From: Anaerolineales bacterium
GTDB taxonomy: Bacteria > Chloroflexota > Anaerolineae > JAAEKA01
Direction of reading: 5' to 3'
Length of the DNA: 64,000 bases
Assembly: GCA_020634615.1 (NCBI GenBank)
Contig: JACKBI010000004.1
Location: 1 to 64,000, forward strand
The position numbers and the translations under genes were made by a program. Positions within the stretch are counted from its first letter, which is position 1, and the number at the start of each line of letters is the position of its first letter. The notes under the pieces are model-generated. The model was not told the origin of the DNA, did no database searches, and saw only the letters and a list, made by a program, of their open reading frames with translations. Of this stretch, positions 9,181 through 17,936 are shown piece after piece.

Positions 9181-10166
9181 TCAGGGGGTCGGCGTAGCGG
9201 TAGGCTCGTCTGTGGGCGTCGCCGTCGCCAGGACAGGAGTCGGTGTCGTCTCGACGATCTCACCGTTCACCAGGTCCCAGCGGCGTTCGATGACCTCGCC
9301 CGGTCCGCCCAGAAATGGCAAATCCTCGTCGTTTAGCGTCACCTTTACGCCAGCCGCGTTGCCTGTGCGTAGCACGATCGATCTTGGCCTCGAAGCTATC
9401 CTCGACACCCTGTTCCATCACTGTTTCGGTGGCAACCTGTCCGTCGATCACCAGCCTGATCCACGAACGCCAGCAGATTGAGTTGCAGACGCATCGTGTC
9501 CAAAGATGGAGCGACAGTTTCCAGCGGCCCGACTGGCTCAGCAGTCGAGTCCGCTGATGCTGCCGGTGTCGCTATGGCTGCAACCACAGGCACAGGTGTT
9601 GCCTCGGCGGACGGCTCAACGGTGTTGGTTGGCGTCGCGGTCACCCGGTTCGACTGCTGCTCGACCGCTGTGGCCGTCGCGGTCGGCTCCAGAGCGATGA
9701 TATCGCCTGCCTGCGGCAGATTCTGCGGCAGCGCAACGAAGTTATTGATCCAGTTGGGCCGGTAGGCATAGATCCACCATCCGGCGGCTACTACGCCAAC
9801 CAGCACCAGCAGCACGACAATGCCACGCCAGGGAATTCGGCGCGGCGGCTCTTCCGCAAGCGCCAACTCGATGGGCCGGTAGTCAAGCTCACGCTCGGCC
9901 GGCACCTGAGCAGCATCCGTTTGGGCACCGGTCACCCTGGCACGCTGCTCGTACATGCCCACCACTTCCTCCGGGTTCAATCCAAGGAAAGCAGCATATT
10001 TGCGCAGGAAACCGCGGGTCGGAACATCACCCGGCAGAGCACCCCAGTCCTCGGTTTCCATCGCCGCGATGAACTTCTGGCGAATACGAGTGCGGTCTTC
10101 TGCCTCGGCAAGGCCATAGCCCTGCGCCTCGCGCGCCTCGCGGAGCTCATGTCCTAGCTCGTTCAT
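9181..10166 (-). pseudogene. RodZ-like HTH/membrane protein, split by two frameshifts
   Basis: The first frame (10166 to about 9470) gives a Cro/C1-type HTH of the RodZ/HTH_25 kind (LREAREAQGYGLAEAEDRTRI, then PTRGFLRKYAAFLGL), a membrane helix near residue 118 (GIVVLLVLVGVVAAGWWIYAY) and a Thr/Pro-rich region. The DUF4115-type end continues in two other frames: IRLVIDGQVATETVMEQG (about 9450-9390), then VLRTGNAAGVKVTLNDED and a TPT tail to the stop at 9181. The two shifts are within about 100 bp and the protein sequence is otherwise intact, which points to sequence errors more than decay. A role in cell-shape or envelope organisation is inferred from family. Confidence 0.75.
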
Positions 10167-10386
10167 GTGGCGCTCTGCAGAACCCGGTAAGTATGAGGAG
10201 TTCGGTTGGTAGGTGCGTTAGGCATACAGCGGTGACTATACTTGCAAGGTCAGGGTTTGTCAAAAACGGTCGTATCTCTATGACTGGCAGTGAGAGTCAA
10301 CACCCTCTGCCTGTCTGGGTGGCGGCCTGTAAGTGACTGTCATAGTCCTGCATCCATGATTGTGGACGCTCGGATTCAGACACTGT

Positions 10387-10415
10387 TTGGTCCGCGCTCC
10401 GACGGATGGTATAAT
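10387..10415 (+). promoter_or_regulatory. Promoter of the ArsA-like ATPase gene
   Basis: TTGGTC at 10387-10392 and TATAAT at 10410-10415, 17 bp apart. The leader to the ATG at 10473 would be about 50 nt. Confidence 0.7.
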
Positions 10416-10472
10416 CTTCACAACCGGTCGCTTTGCCGACCGGTTTTGCAAGCTCTGGAGAGTAACACGATC

Positions 10473-11660
10473 ATGCGAATTCTGATGTTCACGGGCAAAG
10501 GCGGCGTCGGTAAGACCAGCGTCTCGGCCTCGACTGCACTGCGCTCGGCCGACCTGGGTTATCGCACCATGGTGCTGAGCACCGATCCCGCCCACAGCCT
10601 GGCCGATTCCTTCGATATGCGGATCGGCAACGAGCCAACCGAACTGGCGCCCAACCTGTGGGGCCAGGAGGTAGACCTGCTGCACCAGATGGAGAAACAT
10701 TGGGGCAATGTGCAGGAATACCTGTCGGCGATCTTTATCTGGCGGGGCATGAACGATCTGGTGGCCGAGGAAACCAGCGTCCTGCCCGGCATGGAAGAAC
10801 TGGCCAGCCTGATGCAGATCAACGACCTGGCTGAAAGTGGTTTGTACGATGTGGTGGTCGTGGACTGTGCGCCCACCGGCGCGACGCTGCAGTTGCTGGC
10901 TTTCCCGGAACTGGCGCGCTGGTATCTCGAGAAAATCATCCCGTTCGAACGCAAAGTGCTCAAAGTGGCAGGTCCGATGATCAAGCGTATGATCGAGGTG
11001 CCGTTGCCCGATGAGGATCTCTTTGCCAGCGTCGAGGAACTGGTGGTGCAACTGGAGGCGATGACCAAGCTGCTGAGCAAACCAGACATCACCTCCATGC
11101 GATTGGTGCTGAACCCTGAGAAGATGGTGGTCAAGGAGGCGCAGCGCGCCTATACCTACCTCAATCTTTATGGCTATGCTACCGATCTGATCGTCTGCAA
11201 TCGCATGATCCCGGCCACCGTCACCGACGGCTACTTTGCCAACTGGCGCGAGATCCAGGCGCGTTATCACGAATTCGTGGAGGAAGCCTTCTCCCCATTG
11301 CCGATCTACGATGTGCCCTATTTTTCCACCGAAGTGGTAGGGGTGGAGATGCTGCGCAAGATGGGTCAGGCGCTGTACGCTGATGTCGATCCGACGACGA
11401 TCTTCTATACCGGCCTGTCGCAGGAAGTCGTCAAGGTCAACGGCAGCTACCAGTTGCGCCTGCCGCTGCCCTTTGTCGAAAAATCTGACATCAAGCTGAC
11501 CCGTTCCATGCACGACGAATTGATCGTACACATCGGCAACTGGAAGCGCAACATCGCCCTGCCGCGCATCCTTGCCGGCCTGCCGGTCAGCGGCGCCCGC
11601 TACGACGAGCAGCAGCTGGTGGTGTCGTTCAAGGCGCAGACCAACGGCTCTTCAGGTTAA
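10473..11660 (+). CDS. ArsA/Get3-family ATPase
   Basis: A 395-aa single-unit ArsA-type P-loop ATPase. It starts MRILMFTGKGGVGKTS, the deviant Walker A of the family, followed by LSTDPAHSLADSF (switch I) and VVVDCAPTGATLQLL (switch II). The last 80-90 residues look like the ArsA HSP20-like domain (SYQLRLPLPFVEKSDIKLTRS). No arsB, arsD or arsR is nearby, so arsenite pumping is not supported. Single ArsA proteins of this kind in non-proteobacterial lineages have unknown clients. The frame is open further upstream, but the promoter at 10387-10415, GGAG at 10457-10460 and the family N-terminus all favour the ATG at 10473. Confidence 0.88.
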   Translation: MRILMFTGKGGVGKTSVSASTALRSADLGYRTMVLSTDPAHSLADSFDMRIGNEPTELAPNLWGQEVDLLHQMEKHWGNVQEYLSAIFIWRGMNDLVAEETSVLPGMEELASLMQINDLAESGLYDVVVVDCAPTGATLQLLAFPELARWYLEKIIPFERKVLKVAGPMIKRMIEVPLPDEDLFASVEELVVQLEAMTKLLSKPDITSMRLVLNPEKMVVKEAQRAYTYLNLYGYATDLIVCNRMIPATVTDGYFANWREIQARYHEFVEEAFSPLPIYDVPYFSTEVVGVEMLRKMGQALYADVDPTTIFYTGLSQEVVKVNGSYQLRLPLPFVEKSDIKLTRSMHDELIVHIGNWKRNIALPRILAGLPVSGARYDEQQLVVSFKAQTNGSSG

Positions 11661-11665
11661 ACCCC

Positions 11666-11737
11666 GTTCGTAGTAGGCGCTTCAGCCGTTCCGGGTGTTC
11701 GTGCGTCCGGAATGGCGCTGAAGCGCCTACTACGAAC
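11666..11737. repeat. GTAGTAGGCGCTTCAG palindromic repeat, copy 1
   Basis: Inverted arms: GTTCGTAGTAGGCGCTTCAG (from 11666) and its complement ending at 11737, around a GC-rich centre. It lies right after the ArsA gene and just before the glycosyltransferase gene. A near-identical element with perfect 28-bp arms is at 37546-37612. Confidence 0.85.
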
Positions 11738-11747
11738 TTGTTACGCC

Positions 11748-12869
11748 ATGACACGGCGAGTGCTATTTCTCATCTCGGACACAGGGGGTGGACACCGCGC
11801 CTCGGCGGAGGCGCTGGCCGAAGCGCTACAACGGCTTCACGGTCCGGCGGTCGCGTCCGACATCGTCGATCCCTTTGCTGAATATGCGCACTGGCCGCTA
11901 AACCACGCGCCCGGCGCCTACCTGCCACTCATCAACCGGGCCGGCTGGCTCTGGCAGACGCTGTGGCGGTTAAGTGCGCATCCAGCAAGCTGGCGCGCAG
12001 CACGAGACCTGACGACCATCTGGCAGTCCGACCGGATGCACCAGCTATTCGCTGACCACCCGGCTGATCTCGTGGTCTCCGTGCATCCGCTCTTGAGCCA
12101 GGCGCCTCAACGCACCCTGCGCGCCAGACAGCCGAAGACACGCACCGCCACAGTGGTGACTGACCTTGTTTCAGCGCCGCGGATGTGGTATGCCCCCGAG
12201 GTCGATCTGCTGATAGCTTCGTGTGACGAGGTGGGCGCGGCGGCCCAGGCGGCTGGCGTGCCGCCAACGCGCATCAGACAACTCGGCCTGCCTATCCGGC
12301 TGGCATTCGCAGAACCTCCCGTCAGCCGGGTGGAAGCGAGGGCGCGGCTGGGTCTGGCAGACCTGCCGACCGCGCTGGTCATGAGTGGCGGCGAGGGAAT
12401 GGGTCCGGTGGAGCAAATCGTCAGCGCGCTGGCCGCCGCGCTTTGGGATCAACCGGCACAAATTGTGGTGATTTGCGGACGAAACATGCCGTTACAGCAC
12501 CGTCTGGCCGCCACAAAATGGCCAGTTCCGGTCACCCCGCTGGGGTTCGTGGCCGACATCCCCCTCTGGATGAGCGCCGCGGATTGTCTGGTAACGAAAG
12601 CGGGACCGGGGTCGATCGCAGAAGCGTTGGCCTGCGGGCTGCCAATGGTTCTCAGCAGCTTCGTGCCTGGACAAGAAACCGGCAATATCAGTTTCGTAGA
12701 AAGGCACGGCGCCGGCGTGTATCGCCGGGAGCCAGGGGAGATCGCGGCCCAGGTGCGCGACTGGCTGGCAGCGCCTGAGACCGCAGAAGCTATCAGACAA
12801 CGGGCGCGCCGGCTGGCACGACCGACCGCAGCGCTGGACATCGCCAGCGCGCTAAGCGAACTACTCTAA
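11748..12869 (+). CDS. MGDG-synthase-like glycosyltransferase (GT28-type)
   Basis: A 373-aa GT-B fold protein like monogalactosyl- or processive glucosyl-diacylglycerol synthases. The N-terminus has the family hallmark VLFLISDTGGGHRASAEAL. The C-terminal GT28 domain shows VMSGGEGMG, then PLGFVADIPLWMSAADCLVTKAGPGS and EALACGLPMVLSS, the nucleotide-sugar site. It probably transfers a sugar from an NDP-sugar to diacylglycerol or another lipid at the inner membrane face. An upstream ATG at 11712 falls inside the palindromic repeat and is unlikely to be used. Its stop is one base from the stop of the convergent TfoX-N gene. Confidence 0.85.
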   Translation: MTRRVLFLISDTGGGHRASAEALAEALQRLHGPAVASDIVDPFAEYAHWPLNHAPGAYLPLINRAGWLWQTLWRLSAHPASWRAARDLTTIWQSDRMHQLFADHPADLVVSVHPLLSQAPQRTLRARQPKTRTATVVTDLVSAPRMWYAPEVDLLIASCDEVGAAAQAAGVPPTRIRQLGLPIRLAFAEPPVSRVEARARLGLADLPTALVMSGGEGMGPVEQIVSALAAALWDQPAQIVVICGRNMPLQHRLAATKWPVPVTPLGFVADIPLWMSAADCLVTKAGPGSIAEALACGLPMVLSSFVPGQETGNISFVERHGAGVYRREPGEIAAQVRDWLAAPETAEAIRQRARRLARPTAALDIASALSELL

Positions 12870-12870
12870 G

Positions 12871-13200
12871 CTACTTGGGCGGCAGCGACCTGGCAAAGGT
12901 GACGCCGCGTCCGACCCAGCCAGCCAGATCCTCGTCCTCGGCGGTGGCATTGGCTGAAACCAGCACCCAGCCCTTCATCGGCCTGCCAGCCATGTCGGAA
13001 ATGCGCACGCCGGGCTGCGCTGTGAGCGCATCAGCGCCATCGGCCCCCACACGAACCATCAGTTCGTCGTTGCTCACCGCGCACGCCATATTGCCGTCCA
13101 GCATGAACGCGATACCGCCAAACATCCGTTTCTCCGTCAGTCCCGGCTCCACAGCCAGAACTTCACGCACCCGTTGTGCCAGTCCTTCATCGTAGGCCAT
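12871..13200 (-). CDS. TfoX N-terminal domain protein
   Basis: A 109-aa protein matching the stand-alone TfoX N-terminal domain: AYDEGLAQRVREVL, TEKRMFGGIAFMLDGNMACAV, DELMVRVG and a final GWVLVSANATAEDEDL. In Proteobacteria full-length TfoX regulates competence; the stand-alone domain has no known activity. It is the last gene of the long minus-strand block. Confidence 0.85.
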   Translation of the reverse strand: MAYDEGLAQRVREVLAVEPGLTEKRMFGGIAFMLDGNMACAVSNDELMVRVGADGADALTAQPGVRISDMAGRPMKGWVLVSANATAEDEDLAGWVGRGVTFARSLPPK

Positions 13201-13215
13201 TTTGAACCTCGCTTT

Positions 13216-14124
13216 CTAACTCTCCGGCGGTGCGGACTTGAGGAAGTCGTAGATGTCGAAGTCGTCGCCAAGCTCCTGCTGCGAAGTCGCTTCGGACTTG
13301 GGCGGCTCATCGTGCAACGTGATCGGAGATCGTTCCATACGACGGGAAGGCGCTGCCGGCTGGCTATCGGACATCGTGAACGCCGCCGTCCCGGAAGCGG
13401 CCGGCGCTACGGCCTCCGGCTGTGCAGACAGTTGGCCGGGCGGGGGAGCGGGCTTGCGCGAGCGGGTCACGCCGTAGCCGATCAGCACTACACCGAGGAT
13501 CACCAGCAACACGGGCCAGAAACGCACACCACCTGCCAGCGCGGAGTTCAATGTCGCAACGTACGCGGCCAACGCCACCAGCGCCATCAACACCAGCGCG
13601 ACGGCCGGTGTCAACGCCCATGCCAGTGCGCGGCGGTCCTTAGCCAATCCGTAAACCAGCAAGAACACCAACCCCATCCCGGCAAAAAGCACGACGCCGA
13701 CAGCCGTAGCCGGCCAGCCGGCGTTGGACAGGATCATCACTGCTACCATGACCGCCATCGCGCCAAACGGAACCAGCGCCCACCAGCGCTCCTGGCGCTC
13801 GCCAGCGTAAATGATCAGAAACGCCAGTGCGATAGCCGCAAAAAGCGCCGATGCGATCCAGACGGGCGGCGCATCCTGAATGCTCAACAGCACAACGCCG
13901 GCGATGCCCAGCAGCGTCATGCCCGGAATGACGCGCCACCACGCCTGCGGACCCAACACCTGTGCGACTAGGATCGACACGCCCAGAATGCCGAACAAGC
14001 CGACCGCGATCCAGCCGATGGTAGCCTGGTAGCTGGCCAGCACGCCCAGATTCCACAGCAGGAATGCCGCGCCGATCAGCAGCAACAAAATGCCCCAGAA
14101 TATGCTGTCTCGTGGTCGACTCAT
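13216..14124 (-). CDS. LiaF/LiaI-like multi-pass membrane protein
   Basis: A 302-aa protein with about eight hydrophobic helices. The N-terminus RDSIFWGILLLLIGAAFLLWN resembles the LiaI/LiaF transmembrane region. A polar C-terminal tail ends DDFDIYDFLKSAPPES. The ATG at 14124 is preceded by GAGGA about 7 nt away; the longer open frame up to 14181 runs into a repeat and is not needed. Function unknown; envelope-stress sensing is only a family-based guess. Confidence 0.7.
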   Translation of the reverse strand: MSRPRDSIFWGILLLLIGAAFLLWNLGVLASYQATIGWIAVGLFGILGVSILVAQVLGPQAWWRVIPGMTLLGIAGVVLLSIQDAPPVWIASALFAAIALAFLIIYAGERQERWWALVPFGAMAVMVAVMILSNAGWPATAVGVVLFAGMGLVFLLVYGLAKDRRALAWALTPAVALVLMALVALAAYVATLNSALAGGVRFWPVLLVILGVVLIGYGVTRSRKPAPPPGQLSAQPEAVAPAASGTAAFTMSDSQPAAPSRRMERSPITLHDEPPKSEATSQQELGDDFDIYDFLKSAPPES

Positions 14125-14140
14125 GGTTTCATCCTCGTTT

Positions 14141-14260
14141 TGCGACTGCTCAACCGGTGGTTTAGAAACCGGGTTTTTCACTTGCGATCACGAACGTAGC
14201 GCCCTTACAAGCCATCTCTTGCCCATGATCGTTGTCGATCAGATCAAAAACCCGGTTTCT
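14141..14260. repeat. Palindromic dispersed element, copy 1
   Basis: Inverted arms AGAAACCGGGTTTTT (14164-14178) and AAAAACCCGGTTTCT (14246-14260) enclose about 67 bp. The left 60-70 bp match, inverted and with few differences, the segment at 54489-54556 (shared core GTTTTTCACTTGCGATCACG). It lies in the gap between two minus-strand genes. The rest of 14182-14361 holds no gene; GGCGACTTCCGA, a motif that recurs in other gaps, is at 14309-14320. Confidence 0.75.
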
Positions 14261-14361
14261 TGCGCTCCACCTGGGTAGTTACCTCGTTTTCACGTATGCT
14301 CAGCAACCGGCGACTTCCGAAATCATTCCACACCGGTTCTCAGCGACCGCGCCCAACAAAC

Positions 14362-15801
14362 TCAAATAGCGATACGGCCCAACGACGGCGGGCTGACCGG
14401 CGAATGCTGGCGCAAATGGTCTTCCAGCACGTCACGCAAGTTCGCCGGCACTTCATACTGCACGTCGTCGCCCAGCTCGAAACTCAGCAGGCTGCGCCGC
14501 TCGCCATCGCGCCATGACAGGTCGGTCAACTCCGCGTCGCTGCCTGCCACACGATACGTGCGAGCGGGATCCAGGGTTTCGCCAGCAACCCGGACATCTG
14601 AAAGCCGGCTGCCAGGCAGCGCGGCAGCGTCATACGTCGCAGCCAATCCCGACACCGCCAGCCGTCCGTTAAGTCGCCCCCGGCCCCACGGAGCCGGTTC
14701 CTCTGCCCGCACCGGGTCCAACCCGACCTCGAGCATCTCCAGCAACTGTGCGCCGGTCAGCGTGCGCACCGCCGGGTTGCCAGGGGACTTGCAAGCGTCG
14801 TAGACATCGCCCATGGTCACCGTTCCCGCCGCCAGGCTACCCAGGAGATGGGTCGGCTGCACCAAAGCGATCTGTGCGTCACAGCGCAGGCGCACGGCGT
14901 CTGCCAGCAAATTGGCCAGCGGACTTTCGGCCACCGGATCGAAGTTCAGCGCCGCGGCTATTTCGCCCACCGGCTCGGCCAGCGTCTCGCGCACCAGCGC
15001 CTTTTGCTCGCGCCAGGCCGCCAGCAACTCCGGGTCAGGAGCCGTATCAGCCTCCAGAGGCAGCAGCGTCGCCCGCTTCTCAGTCACCCGACCGGCCTGG
15101 TCGTCGATGACAAGATCGACCCGTCCCAGGAAGCGGCCGAAATCGCCGGCCTGCGCCAGCAACACGCCCATCTGTATCAGGCCGCCGTAGATAGTGGAGT
15201 GGCTGTGGCCGCCGACGATCAGATCGATGCCGCGCACGTTCAACGTCAACTGCAGGTCGTCCACGATGCCGAGATGCGACAGCAGCACGATCACGGTCGC
15301 GCCGGCCTGGCGCACCTGCTCGATGCCGGCGCGCACGATGGGCGCCGATTCTGGGTTTTGCAGGCCAAACCACGTCCAATACTCCCAGCGCGGCGCCATG
15401 CCGATGAAACCGACATTGACGTCGCCAATCGTTCGCACCACCGAGGGAATACAGCCGGCCACCAAGGCGCCCGACTGATCCAGCAGATTGCCGGCCAGCA
15501 GCGGCTGTCCAAACTCCTCCGCCATGTCCGCGATGACCTGCGGACCAAAGGAAAGCGGCGCGCCGTTGCCAACCACTGCCAGATCGTAGCCCGCCGCCCG
15601 CAGGCAGACAGCGGCCGCCCGCCCCTTGGTGACGGCCATCTCCAGCACGGAGCGCTCCTCGGCGTCGCCGCAATCGACCAGCAGGCAATGTCCGCCAGCG
15701 GCTTCGACTTCGCCGCGGATGCGCCGCGCCATGGCAGCCAGCACGGTGAGCTCGTCGACGTGTCCGTGCAGATCGTTGGTGTGAAGGATCGTGAGGTTCA
15801 T
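14362..15801 (-). CDS. 5'-nucleotidase/UshA-like metallophosphoesterase with altered GNH motif
   Basis: A 479-aa two-domain protein. The calcineurin-like domain starts MNLTILHTNDLHGHV (metal-binding Asp and His), then LVDCGDAE, LLSHLGIVDD and VGGHSHSTIYGG. The C-terminal 5'-nucleotidase domain follows from about residue 290. The third motif, normally GNHE/D, reads GNGAPLSFGP: the metal-ligand Asn is kept but the catalytic His is Gly. No signal peptide is visible, whereas most relatives are exported. Activity is therefore uncertain. The open frame extends to 15846, but the ATG at 15801 gives the family N-terminus. Confidence 0.85.
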   Translation of the reverse strand: MNLTILHTNDLHGHVDELTVLAAMARRIRGEVEAAGGHCLLVDCGDAEERSVLEMAVTKGRAAAVCLRAAGYDLAVVGNGAPLSFGPQVIADMAEEFGQPLLAGNLLDQSGALVAGCIPSVVRTIGDVNVGFIGMAPRWEYWTWFGLQNPESAPIVRAGIEQVRQAGATVIVLLSHLGIVDDLQLTLNVRGIDLIVGGHSHSTIYGGLIQMGVLLAQAGDFGRFLGRVDLVIDDQAGRVTEKRATLLPLEADTAPDPELLAAWREQKALVRETLAEPVGEIAAALNFDPVAESPLANLLADAVRLRCDAQIALVQPTHLLGSLAAGTVTMGDVYDACKSPGNPAVRTLTGAQLLEMLEVGLDPVRAEEPAPWGRGRLNGRLAVSGLAATYDAAALPGSRLSDVRVAGETLDPARTYRVAGSDAELTDLSWRDGERRSLLSFELGDDVQYEVPANLRDVLEDHLRQHSPVSPPSLGRIAI

Positions 15802-15842
15802 GTGGGAAATCGCAGGACGGTTTTCCAAACCGTCCCTCCGGG

Positions 15843-16190
15843 TCAACTCTGATCCGATTCGTCGCCGGGATCATCGGCATCCACGCCATCCGCCTGCGGA
15901 CGACGCAACCTGCGCCAGGACGTGAACGCCAGCCAGGTGAACGCGAACGCCAGCAGCGCCCAGCCGGCAATCTGCCACCACGACGCGCCGCCCAGCGCCA
16001 GCCCGGCGCAAAACAGCACCATGCCCAGGCTGAACACCGCCTGAAAGCCGGGTTGGCCCAGCATGGCGCGGAAGCCGATGCGCGGCTCGCTCGTCCGCCG
16101 CCGCCAGTCGCTGTAGCTCAGGCTCGCCAGCGCGATTGCCAGACCCAGCACCCACAACGCGTTGTGAAACACACCATACCAGTCGATCAT
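15843..16190 (-). CDS. Small three-helix membrane protein
   Basis: A 115-aa protein with three hydrophobic segments (about residues 8-26, 50-68 and 72-90), a basic stretch SWRRLRRP and an acidic tail DADDPGDESDQS. No family recognised. Its ATG lies 9 bp after the stop of the phosphodiesterase gene, so it is probably in the same transcript. Confidence 0.65.
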   Translation of the reverse strand: MIDWYGVFHNALWVLGLAIALASLSYSDWRRRTSEPRIGFRAMLGQPGFQAVFSLGMVLFCAGLALGGASWWQIAGWALLAFAFTWLAFTSWRRLRRPQADGVDADDPGDESDQS

Positions 16191-16199
16191 CGGTCACAC

Positions 16200-17921
16200 C
16201 TACCCAAGATAGCCCAGACCGGCCAGCCGTTCGCGCACATACTCGGCCTCGTCGTCGGAGAAACCAACTTCCGCGCCCGGCCCGTCGAACCCCAGCTCGG
16301 TCAGCGTCGTCGGTCGCACGGCACCCAGCACATCGTCGCGCAGCGTCTCCGCCAGCACACGTCCGTCCATCTCGCGCGGCACCGGCTGGCCCAGCATGTG
16401 CAGCACGGTGGGCGCCACATCGATCAACGCAGCGTCATCGATGCTGCTGCCCGGCTCCACGTCCGGTCCCCAGGCGATCAGCACGCCGTTCATGCGGTGG
16501 CAGCCGGTGATCGCCCGCTGGCGCATCTCTTGCGCCGACAGGTTGCGCACCGCCGCAGTCCCGTGATATGCGCCGTGCGGCTTGAACATATCGGGATAAT
16601 CTGCTTCGACGATCAGGTCGGGTAATCGCTCCAGATACGGACCGCGGTAGAGTTCCTCACGCCGCCAGACCCGTCGGATCGGACGGTCGCCGGTGACCGG
16701 ATCTGCCAGCTTTGGCAATGCCGCGATGATCTCGTCGCGCAAGGCCTCGTATTCCGCGCCCGGCTCGACCACGCCCTGTGGATCGCGGCCGCGCAGGTTG
16801 ATCCAGATGTTGCCGCGCAACTCCTCGCTGAACGCTCGCGTATGCGACCATTCCACATCGGGGAAGAACGCCTCGGCGCCCAGCCGCGTGCGCAGGCTGT
16901 CGGGCCACAGGCGGCGCAATTTCGTCAGCGTCTGAAAGCGAATGCGGCCATACAGCGAGCGCTTGCCCTGCTGCACGGCGCGCGATGCCAGCGTTGTCGC
17001 GCGTTCGCCCAGGGGACGCTTGTCAGCGCGGCTGCGAAAGTGCAGCAACCCTTGCCCGGCCAGCCACAAGTTGAGGTGAATAGCCTGCGAGCCAAGCTGT
17101 CCTTGTCCGTGATCCGACACCACCAGCACGTTGCAGTTGCCCGTCTCTTCCAGCCACGCCAGCAATTCACCGATGCGCTGGTCGCAGCGGCGGTAGACCT
17201 CCAGAATCGTGTTGCCGTAGCGCTCAGCTTCGACGGGATCGTAGAGCGGGTGAGTGGGGTCGTGGTACTTCCAGAAAAAGTGCGCCACGCCATCGGTCGC
17301 GCTGACCACAAAAAACGTCATGTCCCAGGGGCGGGTTTCCATCAAATGCCTGGCCGCGTCGAAACGCACGTCGATCTCGCGCAACAACTCGGCGCGCGCC
17401 AGATCCGGCCGGCCGCGCTGCATCCACAGCCAGTCGTCGGGCACGATCACATACGGTGTGTCGCTGACCTCGTCCAGCTCGCCCTTGAGGCTGGCGGGGT
17501 AGGTGTAAGCCGCTCCGAGGCCCGGCGTGTCGCGTCCACTGACCATCACGCCCTGCACCGGCTCAGGCGGATAGGTCTGCGGCAGATTGACGATGATCAC
17601 GTCCTTGCCGGCCGCGCTCAGTAGATTCCAAAGCGCCGGCAGCGCCCGGTGGCTGGCGTTGAGCAGGCGGAACCCGTAGGTAGCGAAATCGCGTTCCCAG
17701 AAGTCAAACACCCGATGCTTGCCCTGCTGCGTGCCGGTGACCATCGACGTCCAGGCCTGAGCCGTGAACGGATGGACCACGGAACGCAACGGCCCCCAAC
17801 TGCCTTCGCTCATCAGTCGTTGCAGGTTGGGCAGCTCGCCCGCCTCCGCCCACGGCCGCATCAGATCAAAAGTTGCTCCGTCAAGCCCGATGACGAGCAG
17901 ACGGTTTTTGGTTGTACTCAT
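16200..17921 (-). CDS. Alkaline-phosphatase-superfamily phosphodiesterase/nucleotide pyrophosphatase-like enzyme
   Basis: A 573-aa type I phosphodiesterase family protein. Metal and catalytic motifs: LLVIGLDGATFDLMRPW at the N-terminus (first metal Asp), HPFTAQAWTSMVTG near residue 50 (nucleophile Thr region), FFVVSATDGVAHFFW near 205, NVLVVSDHGQGQLG near 268 (metal Asp-His), and the late His in PHGAYHG near 450. No signal peptide, so it probably acts in the cytoplasm or at the membrane face. The substrate is unknown. A paralogue lies upstream at 19501-21108. The surrounding flippase and Wzz-like genes suggest a role in surface polysaccharide or lipid-linked sugar metabolism. Confidence 0.85.
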   Translation of the reverse strand: MSTTKNRLLVIGLDGATFDLMRPWAEAGELPNLQRLMSEGSWGPLRSVVHPFTAQAWTSMVTGTQQGKHRVFDFWERDFATYGFRLLNASHRALPALWNLLSAAGKDVIIVNLPQTYPPEPVQGVMVSGRDTPGLGAAYTYPASLKGELDEVSDTPYVIVPDDWLWMQRGRPDLARAELLREIDVRFDAARHLMETRPWDMTFFVVSATDGVAHFFWKYHDPTHPLYDPVEAERYGNTILEVYRRCDQRIGELLAWLEETGNCNVLVVSDHGQGQLGSQAIHLNLWLAGQGLLHFRSRADKRPLGERATTLASRAVQQGKRSLYGRIRFQTLTKLRRLWPDSLRTRLGAEAFFPDVEWSHTRAFSEELRGNIWINLRGRDPQGVVEPGAEYEALRDEIIAALPKLADPVTGDRPIRRVWRREELYRGPYLERLPDLIVEADYPDMFKPHGAYHGTAAVRNLSAQEMRQRAITGCHRMNGVLIAWGPDVEPGSSIDDAALIDVAPTVLHMLGQPVPREMDGRVLAETLRDDVLGAVRPTTLTELGFDGPGAEVGFSDDEAEYVRERLAGLGYLG

Positions 17922-17936
17922 CGATATCAGTCGTTT

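Noticed and set aside
10278..11531. 417-codon minus-strand open frame opposite the ArsA gene
   Set aside because: High-GC antisense shadow of a gene with clear P-loop motifs on the plus strand.
10473..11660. Arsenite pump ATPase
   Set aside because: No ArsB, ArsD or ArsR nearby; family membership alone does not show arsenic transport.
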